Positions 34,701 through 46,185 of a stretch of DNA of 64,000 nt are shown piece by piece. Origin of the DNA: Halichondria panicea (taxonomy: Eukaryota > Porifera > Demospongiae > Suberitida > Halichondriidae); contig NC_087382.1 in the NCBI RefSeq assembly GCF_963675165.1, positions 5,433,963 to 5,497,962 on the forward strand. Reading direction: 5' to 3'. Made by a program: the position numbers and the translations under genes. The notes under the pieces are model-generated. The model was given only the letters and a program-made list of their open reading frames with translations, did no database searches and was not told where the DNA came from. Numbering within the stretch: the stretch's first letter is position 1; each line of letters begins with the position of its first letter.

Positions 34701-35386
34701 GGCCGTGAATGGAGAGTTGATTCCGTTCCTACTGAAGCTGCTTGAGGATCCTCTGTCTGAGTGTGACAAGCCGTCAGCTGCTAAAGCACTCATAGCTGAG
34801 TCACTCAAGAACATGGCTAAAGACCTCGCCAATGGAGAGAGGGTCAGTATAGCTCAAAACAAAATAGTACCCCACAGATTAATCATAGTTGAACCATAAT
34901 TATGTATTATACAGCTTGAGGATGTACCTGTACATGTACATTGTAGCTCTTCTATGATCATTAGTATGAACCAAAACTCAACCTAAATAAGCAAATGTGT
35001 AGACGATGATGATTAATTAATGATGACCGCTCCCTGTAGTAGTATTGCACTGACAATTTGTGTGAATTTGCTTATCATCAATCTTGTTTGCCAGGAAGTT
35101 TAACGAATCACACGCTCACCCACCCCCTTCTCCACACACACACCCACAACCACAGATATTAGAGATACTGGAAAAATCCCCTGTGTGGTCGGCGTACAAA
35201 GACCAGAAACATGATCTCTTTCTTACCAACACGACTGTATCTGGTTACCTTACGGGTCCGTCTGGCGTAGCTGGTTACCTCACGGCTGGAAGCTCATCGT
35301 CGGCTAACAATGCAAACAGTTCTGCCCCACCCCCACTAGAGCCGCCGGAGGACACACCCACTGGCGATGATGACGATGATGACTAG
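31765..35386 (+). pseudogene. DNAJC13: DNAJC13 3' fragment, copy 3, splice site and frame broken
   Basis: It contains ten exons: 32007-32081, 32405-32605, 32966-33047, 33282-33419, 33532-33609, 33849-33920, 34073-34180, 34469-34609, 34702-34842 and 35156-35386. The donor after 33047 is AT instead of GT. The next exon has lost one base (GACAATTTGAGG against GACAATTTTAAGG), which leads to an early stop. The exons after that are open and match copy 1 closely. Ala to Glu in SHELVLE is another change. It starts inside an intron, so it has no 5' part. Confidence 0.9.
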
Positions 35387-36844
35387 CTGTATCTTAGGTT
35401 GTTATATAATTGTATTTGAGTTGTGAGTACAAAAACTGCTTTCTATTTTTAAAGTCTGTAATAATTAATAATTGTATCGTGGATTTTGAGGTACATGACA
35501 TAATACATTTTAATTTTGATTATGGTAAAGATCATACAGTTGAAAACTGATAATCATGTATGACTGTGTGAAAGTGTCGCTTTGTGATGTCAGGAGTGCA
35601 TGAATATTGAGTCATGCACTCCTAGGTCCTGGTGATGTGAACTGTACGTGATTTGGATCTGAGGCAGCTCTTAGTTTAGATCAAAGTTCGCATTAAATTT
35701 ATGCATGCATGCATATCGGCGTATTCCTCTGGAATGATGGTGCATGGCGCTTATGAATAATCAAACAGCTGCCGGATGAAAACGGATGTACGAAAAACAA
35801 GAAGCTGATTTTTCACCCGACAATGTATAGGTCTACTTATGAACAACATTATAATTAAAAATGATAGTCCATGCAATTTTAAGAAAAATTTGGCATATGA
35901 CATTTGCAATATAATTATGATCTGTGTCTGATAAATTGCATAATATTCTGTTGAAGTTCCACCATGCTCTAGTGTAAATCATTGTTTTTATGTCGGGTAA
36001 CCTGCATGAACGTATATGCATGATTGTCTTCAGCATATCAAGTCTCTGCTGCTCATACTGCATGCATGATGTAAACCACATTGAAAATAATAACCAACAC
36101 AACCCATTTTGTTTACGTCCTTTTAATTTAACCATTAGATCTAGCTACATGCTTATTTTAACTCCAACTGTGTTCCTTAGTTTGAAGAACTGAAGAGATA
36201 TCATTGAGCGGCTCAGCCAGCCCTATACTTCCTCCCATTTTAGCCTTATTTGTACATTTTCTTCCCCAAATCGTATACATTTAGATCGCTTTTTTCTATT
36301 TTTGACTCAACCCTAATACTAGACGTCTAAGGCTTGACAAATACAAGTGCTATACGGTATAATTATACTTGATATTTCTCTGTGGCTGTTTTAGTTTCAT
36401 TTTCCAGTATATATATAATTATGTATTAGATGGTACAATTATATTAACTGTATGAATGTGGTATGAGGTTTGTTTTGACCGTTAATGGGAGAGGTATTTT
36501 GTTTTTCCAAATGCACATATTCACCATTCTTCGCCATGTAGTATATATGCAAACAGTTTGTCAATGGGCACTTATTTTGATGCTTTTTGAGCTTGTATAT
36601 TTCAATCAATGGGATATTAATACTGAAAATTAAAGCAATAACATGACTCTGCTCATGACTATATTTAGTCAAAGTAGTAAACCACTTCGTTCAACATTTA
36701 CATACGTACATGCACAAGTGCATTGCATGATTGTGCATGCATGTATCTTCATGCATATCCATATATATAGGCCTACTGCAAGAACTATATTTAGTATTAG
36801 TGTTTAGCAGCCATCCCTATATACATGTGCACTGTGTGTCTGTT
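35387..36844 (+). other. DNAJC13 flank joined to type II upstream region
   Basis: The full-length version of the module spacer, without the transposon insertions found in its counterparts. It therefore supplies empty sites for the elements at 21363, 51994 and 53278. The segment around 36430-36490 marks the iteration boundary. No gene was recognised. Confidence 0.6.
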
Positions 36845-38401
36845 ATGAGACAAACTAACTCTACGAGCGGAGGCAGCCCTCTGGTATCAAGGAATGGTTG
36901 TTGCAAGTACAGAGTGAGGTGGTTCTATTCCAAGGGAGCATTTCTTGTTCTGGTCTGGAATATGCTGTTGACCATAGCCTGTATGTCAGGGTCTAAAATA
37001 TTCCGTAAACGACACGATGTCAATTTTGTAATTTCAGAATGGCAACTTGCTATCCCTATTGTGTTCAGTTTTTTTGGAGCTGTTTTCTCAGGATGGTTAG
37101 CTGACGCTAAGCTGGGGAACTACAGAGTGATGAAATACAGTTTTGTACTGTTGTTTCTTATAAGTTTGCTTTCTAGTACCGTCACCCTAGTTCCTGGCAT
37201 TGCTCATTACGTGTATGTTGTGAGTGTCTTGTACTGCATAGGCGGGAGTCTCTCTATAGTAGCTGTGGTAGCATGCTTTGTTACATTATTACAGCTTGGC
37301 CTGGATCAGATGCCTGATGCTTCATCTTCCAATATCACTAGTTTTATTGCCTGGTTTGTATTCAATATGTATGCTGGTGTTTGGATCTCAAACGTTTCCA
37401 ATTTGCCCATTATATCTGGTGCTTTGTGTAGCAGTCAAATGCCATACTGGGTTGTCCAACTTTACAGTTTGCTGCCACCTTTGTGTATGAGTGCTGTTCT
37501 TATTCTTGACTTTCTCCTAGCTAAGAAATGGCTTATAATTGAGCCAAAGTCACCTCAGTCTCTAACAACCATCTACCGTGTTCTCAAGTTTGCAGCCAAG
37601 CACAAGGCTCCCCTCAATCGCAGTGCTCTCACATATTGGGAGGAAAACGTACCTTCAAGAATGGACCTGGGAAAGTCAAGATACGGTGGACCATTCACTA
37701 CAGAGCAAGTTGAAGATGTGAAGACCATCCTACGTTTGTTACCCTTATGTTTAACACTATGGCTTCTTGGGTGCTCACTTGCAATATTCCGTCCACCACA
37801 TGAATCATTGTATCTCCCCGATGTGAATAGTATATATGTTTCAGAGCTTCTGGCCTTAATCACATACAACTCTTGGTGGTGTGGTATGGTTTGGACGGTC
37901 TTTTATGAATTTATTCTATACCCTGTGATTCGTAATAGGCTTCCCAGCATTCTTAGAAAAATCGGAATCATTTCTTTCTTAATCACGGTTCTCAACATTG
38001 TGTTTGTAATTCTAGGACTAGTCCACTACTATCACAGTGATTTAGTGGCAGTTCATTATGTCATTGTGATATTACATTCAGTTTCTCAAGGTTTGTTCAT
38101 GATGTTGCTTGCTAGTGCCATGCTGCAGTTAGTTTGTGCTCAGGCTCCATACAACATGAGAGGAGTGTTTGGAGGGTGTATGGCACTTGTGTTGATGTCA
38201 CCTTCATTTATCAGCGATTCTTTTCCATTGAAATTCACATTAACGATATTATATGGGATTAAAGCCGCTGTCAGTCTGCTTGGATTCATCGTGTACTGCC
38301 TCCTGGCTCGCTGGTACAAAAGGAGAGTTAGAGACGAGGACTACAATGTACAAGCTATTGTGGAGGAGGTGTATGATCGATACTTGTCAGCTCAACATTG
38401 A
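36845..38401 (+). CDS. type II POT-like transporter, intact, 518 residues
   Basis: The frame is open from MRQTN to SAQH, and one residue longer than its neighbours because of an extra Ile in the TM7-8 loop (DVNSIYVSELL). Distinctive residues are MSGSKIFRKRHD after TM1 and SEWQLAIPIVFSFFG in TM2. The C-terminus has [11 protein letters not shown]. Its closest relative by position is the 53925 gene, one 17.1-kb module later. It lies downstream of DNAJC13 copy 3 on the same strand. Confidence 0.85.
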   Translation: MRQTNSTSGGSPLVSRNGCCKYRVRWFYSKGAFLVLVWNMLLTIACMSGSKIFRKRHDVNFVISEWQLAIPIVFSFFGAVFSGWLADAKLGNYRVMKYSFVLLFLISLLSSTVTLVPGIAHYVYVVSVLYCIGGSLSIVAVVACFVTLLQLGLDQMPDASSSNITSFIAWFVFNMYAGVWISNVSNLPIISGALCSSQMPYWVVQLYSLLPPLCMSAVLILDFLLAKKWLIIEPKSPQSLTTIYRVLKFAAKHKAPLNRSALTYWEENVPSRMDLGKSRYGGPFTTEQVEDVKTILRLLPLCLTLWLLGCSLAIFRPPHESLYLPDVNSIYVSELLALITYNSWWCGMVWTVFYEFILYPVIRNRLPSILRKIGIISFLITVLNIVFVILGLVHYYHSDLVAVHYVIVILHSVSQGLFMMLLASAMLQLVCAQAPYNMRGVFGGCMALVLMSPSFISDSFPLKFTLTILYGIKAAVSLLGFIVYCLLARWYKRRVRDEDYNVQAIVEEVYDRYLSAQH

Positions 38402-39306
38402 CTAAATTTTGTTCTGTTACGACTGCATGATACGTTTTATCCTCTGTCTTTTTGTCGATCATACATGTTCAGAACAATTAGATCTATACATAAATGAGTG
38501 AACTATATACATGTAGCATTGTGTTTGGCTGTGTTGGTATGTGTACTGGCGTGGTGTGTTGTGATCTATCTTGATCTACCCTGTTCTATCCTGATGTGTT
38601 TTGTTATGTATTTATCACACTATTGTTATGTGATCACTTTTGTTATGATTACATGCACCTTTCGTTTCTGGATTGTTCTGGACTATTCTCGATTATTCTC
38701 TTATTCTCGATCAGCCCCCTGGGACTTGACTCTTATAAATAGCATTACCTTTTTCAATTGTTGTTGTTGCTGATACCATGTACTTATTGTGAATTTACTT
38801 ACGAAGTAAAAAATATTTATTGGCAGTCAATCTCTGAACTTGAAACAATAGCAATAAATAGTCTAGCCTGTCTAGCTATATACTCTTTTGCATGGTTGCA
38901 AGAAGAATCCAACAGGCTGTTTTGCACACATAATTAGTTAAATCATTCTCTAATACAGTCATGCAATTTATCATTGGACACCTTTGATTATCTTTGAGCT
39001 TGTATTAACGATCAATGCATGTACAAATACTGAAACTACGCTCATAGCAACATGATTATTAGGCCATTTGGGAGAAATCTGTTGAAGTTCCACCACGCAC
39101 TATAACTATGTTGACTTATTGTACGAACCACTCCATGCATGGGCACTGTATGAATAGATTCACTCAGGTGTGTCTCTGAGCACTGGATATGATGAAGAAT
39201 AGATTCACTCAGGATTGTTGCCACCAATAGTTATTGCGCAACTGTCCCTATAATTAGATATACCTGTGTGTGTGTGTGTCTGTGTGTGTCTGTGTCTGTG
39301 TCTGTT
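38402..39306 (+). other. 3' flank of type II transporter
   Basis: It corresponds to 29480-30300 followed by the region before the retro-interrupted pseudogenes. The small hydrophobic frame seen in other flanks is shifted here (ATTACATGCACC against ATTATCATGCACC), evidence against it being a gene. It ends with a GT-rich microsatellite. Confidence 0.6.
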
Positions 39307-40493
39307 ATGAGACAAACTAACTCTATACGAACGAAGGCAGCCCTCTGGTATCAAGGAATGGCTGCTAGTGCAAGTACACGTACAAAGCATTCCAACAAAG
39401 CATTTCTCTTCTTTTACCCCCCTGGTCTTCGCTACCACAGGTGGCCTTGGCCCAGCAGCTGGAGCCTTCTACAAACGCCTGGCCAGCATGCTCTCGGACA
39501 AATGGAAGCAACCATACTGCACCACCATTGGCTGGCTAAGATGTAGAATATCATTCTCACTACTCAGATCCTCTATCATGTGTCTGAGAGGTGCCAAATC
39601 TTCGAAGTCATCCTTCAACGACCATCTAGCTGCTTCCCGCGTGGACCTCACCATTGCGGACTCCAACCTCTCTGCATGTCTGAACTCTGAATAATTATAG
39701 CTTCACATTACCTTGCCTTATTCATTTCTCAGCCTCACAATAATATTTCAATACATGTTTAAAAAAAAACAGAGCATTTCTCGTTTTGGTCTGGAGTATG
39801 CTGCATGTTTAGTGTCTCATGTATTCCTTCAACGACCTGATGTCAATTTTGAAATGGCTAGATCTAGATGCTATCCCTATAATTGCGTTTGGTTGTTTGG
39901 AACTGTTTTCTCAGGATGGCTAGTTGACCCTAAGCTGGGGAACTATATAGATCTATATAGAGTAATTGTTAATTGTTCCTCCTCCAATATTTGTTTTCTA
40001 GTGCCATACTAATTCCTGACATTGCTCATTACTTGAGTTTGTTTCTAATTCTGGAACCAGTCTACTACTATATCACAGTGATTTAGGCAGTCCATTATAT
40101 ATTATCATAGATATACATGTAGTAGAGGGATATAATCTACTATCTATGATTATAATTTTCATTGACATAATTATTACATTCAGTTTCTCAAAGTTTGCTC
40201 ACAATGTTACTTGCTATATAGTACCATGTGCAGCTATAGATATATAGTTTGTGCTCAGGCTCCATACAACATGAGAGGAGTGCATGTTTGGAGGGTGCAT
40301 GGCACTTGCGCTGATGTCACCTTCAATTATCAGCTCTTCTTTTCTATTGAACATCACTATAATCATTATATGGGATTAAAGCCGCTGTCAGTCTGCTTGG
40401 CTTCATCCTGTACTTGTCTCCTGGCTCGCTGGTACAAGAGGAGACTTTGAGATGAGGACACAAGCTTTGTGGAGGAGCTCTATATGATCTGAC
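39307..40493 (+). pseudogene. transporter pseudogene, beta class, with retrotransposon fragment
   Basis: The leader MRQTNSIRTKAALW has shifted frame relative to the intact genes. After the retro-insert come remnants of TM1-TM3, then a jump across the central part. The end regains AQAPYNMRG in a shifted frame and ends near GTGGAGGAGCTCTATATG. A short palindromic insertion at about 40095-40155 distinguishes this class (here and at 56382) from the alpha class. Confidence 0.88.
39409..39769 (+). mobile_element. 5'-truncated non-LTR retrotransposon fragment
   Basis: One of the two best preserved copies, with that at 56484. An open frame (39368-39694) includes TTGGLGPAAGAFYKRLASML and SFSLLRSSIMCLRGAKSSKS, then a stop, a 3' UTR and poly(A). 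The insertion point in the transporter sequence is identical in all five carriers. Confidence 0.82.
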
Positions 40494-40766
40494 ACGTTTT
40501 TTTCATCATCTGCATGTCTGTCAATCATGCATGTATGTCGTAGAATGTAAATGTGTTACTATATGATACAAAAATATTATTTTTCATTTGTTGTGTTTCC
40601 ACACATAATTATTTTCATCAGTAGATCTCTATATACAGTCATGCAATTTGTCAATGGACACCTCTGATAATAATTAGCTTGTCTGTGTTAACGATCGATT
40701 GTATGTACGAATCTGAAACTAAACTTCTAATAGCAACATGATTCCTTTGAAGTTCCACTATAATTA

Positions 40767-42173
40767 AGTAGAGATGTCAGACCGGAAGTAGTGCGTGGGC
40801 GTATTTTCGTACAGTAGGTAAAAACCGGACCAGAAAGTGAGTGAACAAGAAGGGCTTTCCGCAAGCCCTGGAAGAGTCTAGCAAACAACAGCTGTTCCCA
40901 GGGGCAAAAAATAGCGTAGAATTTGATTTTTATAACAGTTTTTATGATTTTAGCATTTGATGCTTGTTCTGTGTGTGATTTTTTCTCAAAGGTGATCATC
41001 ATTTTCTCAACCAAACATGAAAATGAACAAAAACACAAGTGAGCATGTCTTTTATCTCTAACTCTCTCCAGATTATGCAAAAAGTTGCTACAATAAGCTT
41101 TTATTTCTTGCGGAATCACATATTGCATGGATAGATGGGTGGAGCTGAGAATAGAAATGCAGTAAAATCAAGCCAAGTGTACCAATTGCTGTATTTATTT
41201 CTTAGAAGTTCTTAGAAGTTACTGAAAGTAATTATTGAAAGCCTCTGTTGAAAAGAAACAAGAAAAATTGAAGAGAATTCCAGGGACAACAATGTAATCT
41301 ACCAAAACTATTAAATTGCAAGAACTGATTCAATTTGCACACAAAACAACATAAGAGTAATCTACTGTATTAATTAGAAGCTGTCAACAGAGTGTATCAT
41401 AGATTTATAGTTGTATGGCCTTAAATCTACATCACACTAATAACGAATTATTTAGACCAAATGAAATTGACAGCTTTTAAAGATCAAGAAACAGATACAA
41501 GCGTAGGTGGACATTGATGAGAGTTCTGAAACAAGATACCATATACTGTACGAAATAAAAGATAGCATGGTTACTTTAAATCCAAAAGAACTCTCTGAAG
41601 CAGGAGACATCATACCATTATAGGGACATCAAGTGAATCGAGGCTACAGATATGCTAACTTTAAGATCATTTCCGGTATTAACAACAATTTCATAAGTCC
41701 CGCCCAAGTACATTAAAATGCGGTAAATTTTTGTACGAATTTTTTCCTAACTACCGTATAGCGGGTATATTTCGAGGGTATAAATGTTCGCGGTTTTCGC
41801 GGATTGAGCCTGTACCGCGAAAATTTATACCCACGAAAATTTATAATAGTAGGCGTGTTCAGTATTATGGATTCGAGGCTAACAGTGGAGTGGTACAGCT
41901 GCATGTTGATGTGCGCATGCGCCAAAAGGCTGGAACTCAGACCACGAAAATAAAATCCGCGAAATCCTTTGTAATGGTCCATCCGCGAAAATTTATACCC
42001 TCGAAATATACCCGCTATACGGTATAGTGTTCTTCAAAACACTGTATCTCTGCATTCGCTTGATCAAATCCAGTGCAGTAAAGTTTTTCTGGTTTGCCTG
42101 GAGTGTTCAAAAGAGATAGTAATACATAGGAGTTAGAAATAGCAAAAATGAAAATCGGTCTGACATCGCTATT
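40767..42173. mobile_element. 1.4-kb TIR DNA transposon, non-autonomous, copy A
   Basis: The ends are AGTAGAGATGTCAGACCG and CGGTCTGACATCGCTATT, which pair over about 16 of 18 bases. Flanking transporter spacer sequence shows it is an insertion absent before the type I genes. Exact termini and the target duplication are uncertain by 1-3 bp because of AT-rich flanks. It contains a 133-codon minus-strand frame (40727-41128, partly outside) without any recognised domain, so no transposase is claimed. A separate MITE is nested in it. Confidence 0.78.
41754..42022. mobile_element. CCGTATAGC-family MITE, 269 bp, nested
   Basis: The termini CCGTATAGCGGGTATATTTC and its complement CCCGCTATACGG form long inverted repeats, so the element can fold on itself. 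TA is duplicated (41752-41753 and 42023-42024). The sister transposon at 57835 has the intact site CCTAACTATAGTG. It contains a TGCGCATGCGCC palindrome at 41912-41923. Confidence 0.92.
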
Positions 42174-42292
42174 ATAAGAACCACACAGTATAGTTACAAA
42201 TCATTGCAAATCAAAATCTCTACTGAGATTTTGCTCTCCTATAGTTTCAACAATAGTGTTGGCAGCCATCCCTACATGTGTGTGCATCTGTT

Positions 42293-43834
42293 ATGAGACA
42301 AACTAACTCTACGAGTGAAGGCAGCCCTCTGGTATCAAGGAATGGCTGTTGCAAGTACAGAGTGAGGTGGTTTTATTCCAAAGGAGCATTTCTCGTTCTG
42401 GTCTGGATTATGCTGTTGACTATAGCCTGTATATCAGTGTCTCATATATTTCGTAACGTCAATTTTGTAATTTCAAAATGGCTATTTGCTATTCCTATTG
42501 TGTTTTGTTTGTTGGGAGCTGTTTTCTCAGGATGGCTAGCCGACGCTAAGCTGGGGAACTACAGCGTGATGAAATACAGTTTTGTACTGTTGTTTCTTAC
42601 AACTTTGCTTTCTAGTGTCGTCACCCTAGTTCCTGGCATTGCTCATTACGTGTATGTTGTGAGTGTCGTGTACTGCATAGGTGGGAGTCTCTCTATAGTA
42701 GCTGTGGTAGCATGCTTTGTTACCTTATTACAGCTTGGCCTGGATCAGATGCCTGATGCTTCATCTTCCAATATCACTAGTTTTATTGCCTGGTTTGCAT
42801 TCAGTATCTATGCTGGTGTTTGGATCCCGAACGTTTTCAATTTACCCATTATATCTGATACTTTGTGTAGTCAAATGCCATACTGGGTTGTTCAACTTTA
42901 CAGTTTACTGCCACCTTTGTGTGTGAGTGCTGTTCTTATTCTTGACTTTCTCCTTGCTAAGAAATGGCTTATAATTGAGCCAAAGTCACCTCAGTCTCTC
43001 ACAACCATCTACCGTGTTCTCAAGTTTGCAGCCAAGCACAAGGCTCCCCTCAATCGCAGTGCTCTCACATATTGGGAGGAAAACGTACCTTCGAGAATGG
43101 ACCTGGGAAAGTCAAGATATGGTGGACCATTCACTACGGAGCAAGTTGAAGATGTGAAGACCATCCTACGTTTGTTACCCCTCTGCTTAACACTATGGCT
43201 TCCTGGGTGCTCACTTGCAATATTCCATCCACCACATGGAACATTGTATCTTCCCGATGTGAATAGTTATGTTTCAGAGCTTCTGGCCTTAATTACATAC
43301 AACTCTTGGTGGTGTGGTATGGTTTGGACGGTCTTTTATGAATTTATTCTATACCCTGTGATTCGTAATAGGCTTCCCAGCATTCTTAGAAAAATCGGAA
43401 TCATTTCTTTCTTAATCACGGCTCTCAACATTGTGCTTGTAATTCTAGGACTAGTCCACTACTATCACAGTGATTTAATGGCAGTTCATCATGTCATTGT
43501 GATATTATATTCAGTTTCTCAAGGTTTGCTCACAATGTTGCTTGCTAGTGCCATGCTGCAGTTAGTTTGTGCTCAGGCTCCATACAACATGAGAGGAGTG
43601 TTTGGTGGGTGTATAACACTTGTGTTGATGTCACCTTCGATTATCAGCGATTCTTTTCCATTGAAATTCACATTAACAATATTATATGGGATTAAAGCCG
43701 CTGTCAGTCTGCTTGGATTCATCGTGTACTGCCTCCTGGCTCGCTGGTACAAAAGGAGAGTTAGAGACGAGGACTACAATGTACAAGCTGTTGTGGAGGA
43801 GGTGTATGATCGATACTTGTCAGCTCAACATTGA
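42293..43834 (+). CDS. type II POT-like transporter, intact, 513 residues
   Basis: The frame is open from MRQTNSTSEG to SAQH. It is shorter than the 53925 gene by four residues after TM1 (FRNVNFVI against FRKRHDVNIVI) and lacks one Ser in TLCSQMPYW. The latter 3-bp loss is shared with the type I gene at 46186. Other marks are GNYSVMKYSF in the TM2-3 loop and LPGCSLAIFHPPHGT in TM7. The 59085 pseudogene is its counterpart one module later. It lies downstream of the TIR transposon on the same strand. Confidence 0.85.
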   Translation: MRQTNSTSEGSPLVSRNGCCKYRVRWFYSKGAFLVLVWIMLLTIACISVSHIFRNVNFVISKWLFAIPIVFCLLGAVFSGWLADAKLGNYSVMKYSFVLLFLTTLLSSVVTLVPGIAHYVYVVSVVYCIGGSLSIVAVVACFVTLLQLGLDQMPDASSSNITSFIAWFAFSIYAGVWIPNVFNLPIISDTLCSQMPYWVVQLYSLLPPLCVSAVLILDFLLAKKWLIIEPKSPQSLTTIYRVLKFAAKHKAPLNRSALTYWEENVPSRMDLGKSRYGGPFTTEQVEDVKTILRLLPLCLTLWLPGCSLAIFHPPHGTLYLPDVNSYVSELLALITYNSWWCGMVWTVFYEFILYPVIRNRLPSILRKIGIISFLITALNIVLVILGLVHYYHSDLMAVHHVIVILYSVSQGLLTMLLASAMLQLVCAQAPYNMRGVFGGCITLVLMSPSIISDSFPLKFTLTILYGIKAAVSLLGFIVYCLLARWYKRRVRDEDYNVQAVVEEVYDRYLSAQH

Positions 43835-44690
43835 CTAAATTTTGTTCTGTTACGACTGCATGATACGTTTTATCCTCTGTCTTTTTGTCGATCATACATG
43901 TTCAGAACAATTATACGTAAATGAGTGAACTATATACATGTAGCATTGTGTTTGGCTGTGTTGGTATGTGTACTGGCGTGGTGTGTTGTGATCTATCTTG
44001 ATCTACCCTGTTCTATCCTGATGTGTTTTGTTATGTATTTATCACACTATTGTTGTGTCATCACTTTTGTTATGATTATCATGGATTGTTCTGGACTATT
44101 CTCGATTATTCTCTTATTCTCGATCAGCCCCCTGGGACTTGACTCTTATAAATAGCATTACCTTTTTCAATTTGTTGTTGCTGATACCATGTACTTATTG
44201 TGAATTTACTTACGAAGTAAAAAATATTTATTGGCAGTCAATCCCTGAACTTGAAACAATAGCAATAAATAGTCTAGCCTGTCTAGCTATATACTCTTTT
44301 GCATGGTTGCAAGAAGAATCCAACAGGCTGTTTTGCACACATAATTAGTTAAATCATTCTCTAATACAGTCATGCAATTTATCATTGGACACCTTTGATT
44401 ATCTTTGAGCTTGTATTAATCAATGCATGTACAAATACTGAAACTACGCTCATAGCAACATGATTATTATGGCCATTTGGGAGAAATCTGTTGAAGTTCC
44501 ACTGCTATAACTATGTTGACTTATTGTACGAACCACTCCATGCATGGGCACTGTATGAATAGATTCACTCAGGTGTGTCTCTGAGCACTGGATATGATGA
44601 ATAGATTCACTCAGGATTGTTGCCACCAATAGATATTGCTCGCAACTGTCTGTATAATTAGATATACCTGTGTGTGTGTGTGTGTCTGTT
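43835..44690 (+). other. 3' flank of type II transporter
   Basis: Standard flank. The small repeated hydrophobic frame here has a short internal deletion (ATCATGGATTGTTC). The uninterrupted target site GGATTGTTGCCACC of the Ty3/gypsy element lies near 44613-44627. Confidence 0.6.
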
Positions 44691-45790
44691 ATGAGACAAA
44701 CTAACTCTATACGAACGAAGGCGGCCCTCTGGTATCAAGGAATGGCTGCTAGTGCAAGTACATGTACAAAGCTAATCCAACAGATGCATTTCTCTTCTTT
44801 TACCCCCCTGGTCTTCACTACCACAGGTGGCCTTGGCCCAGCAGCTACATCCTTCTACAAACGCCTGGCCAGCATGCTCTCGGAAAAATGGAAGCAACCA
44901 TACAGCACCATGCACCATTGGCTGGCTAAGATCATTCTCACTACTCAGATCCTCTATCATGTGCCTGAGAGGTGCCAAATCTTCGAAGTCATCCTTCAAC
45001 GGCCATCTATATAGCTGCTTCCGTGGACCTCACCATTGCGGACTCCAACCTTTCTGTCTGAACTCTGAATAATTATAGCTTCACATTACCTTGCCTTATC
45101 CATTTCTCCTCTGTCACTCAAAATTATTCAATACACGTTAAAAAAAACAAAACAGAGCATTTCTCGTTTGGGTCTGGAGTATGCTGTTTATGATCAGTTA
45201 GTGTCTCATGTATTCCGTCAACGACCTGATGTCAATTTTGAAATGGCTAGATCTAGATGCTATCCCTGTAATTGCGTTTGGTTTTTTGGAGCTGTTTTTT
45301 CAGGATGGCTAGTTGACGCTAAGCTGGGAACTATATAGAGTAGTGTTGTTCCTCCAGTATTTGTTTTCTAGTGCCAACTATAGCTCCTGGCATTGCTCAT
45401 TACTTGAGCTTGTTTCTAATTCTGGAACCAGTCTACTACTATATCACAGTGATTTATAGGCAATCCATTATAATTGAAATATTACATTCGGTTTCTCAAA
45501 GTTGCTCACAATGTTACTTGCTATAATTATAGTACCATGTGCAGCTATAGATCTAATTTGTGCTCAAGCTCCATACAACATGAGAGGAGTACATGTTTGG
45601 AGGGTACATACGGCACTTGCGCTGATGTCACCTTCAATTATCAGCGTTTCTTTTCTATTGAACATCACTATATTATAGCCGCTGTCAGTCTGCTTGGCTT
45701 CATCCTATACTTGTCTCCTGGCTCGCTGGTACAAGAGGAGAGTTTGAGATGAGGACACAAGCTTTTGTGGAGGAGCTCTATATAATCTGT
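44691..45790 (+). pseudogene. transporter pseudogene, alpha class, with retrotransposon fragment
   Basis: Counterpart of 4468 and 61493. After the insert, the TM1-TM2 remnants and the AQAPYNMRG segment are recognisable in shifted frames. The central part is missing. A stretch before the last helix (TATATGGGATTA) present in the 4468 copy is deleted here (TATTATAGCCGC). Confidence 0.88.
44795..45152 (+). mobile_element. 5'-truncated non-LTR retrotransposon fragment
   Basis: Same insertion as in the four sister pseudogenes. In this copy the A-run is interrupted (AAAAAAACAAAACAGAGC), and the internal SFSLLRSSIM frame is shifted by a deletion after GGCTGGCTAAG. Confidence 0.78.
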
Positions 45791-46185
45791 TATATAGACA
45801 CGTTTTTTTCATCATCTGCAATCATGCATGTATGTCGTAAATGTAAATGTGTTACTACATGATATAAAAATATTATTTTTTATTTGTTGTGTTTCCACAC
45901 ATAATTATTTTCATCAGTAGATCTCTATATACAGTCATGCAATTTGTCAATGGACACCTCTGATAATATATATTTTAGCTTGTCTGTACTAACGATCGAT
46001 TGTATGTACGAATCTGAAACTAAACTTCTAATAGCAACATGATTCCTTTGAAGTTCCACTATAGTTATATATTTTTATAAGAACCACACAGTAGTTACAA
46101 GTTTCACTCATTGCAACAAAATAATAGATTTTGCTCTCCTATAGTTACAACAATAGTGTTTGCCATCCCTACATGTGTATCAGTT
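45791..46185 (+). other. spacer before type I transporter
   Basis: It matches 5551-5925, with a few indels, for example a TTTCCACACATAATTATT segment present here. No gene was recognised. Confidence 0.55.

Noticed and set aside
36181-36215. Extra DNAJC13 or other exon at TTTGAAGAACTGAAGAGATA
   Set aside because: Repeated in all module spacers but without convincing splice borders or frame to join.
40727-41128. 133-codon minus-strand frame in the TIR transposon as a gene
   Set aside because: No recognisable domain, extends outside the element, and its conservation in the second copy is explained by the module duplication.
41754-42022. CRISPR-like or regulatory repeats from the repeated TTTATACCC/CGCGAAAAT strings
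   Set aside because: They are the paired arms of a foldback MITE with a TA duplication.
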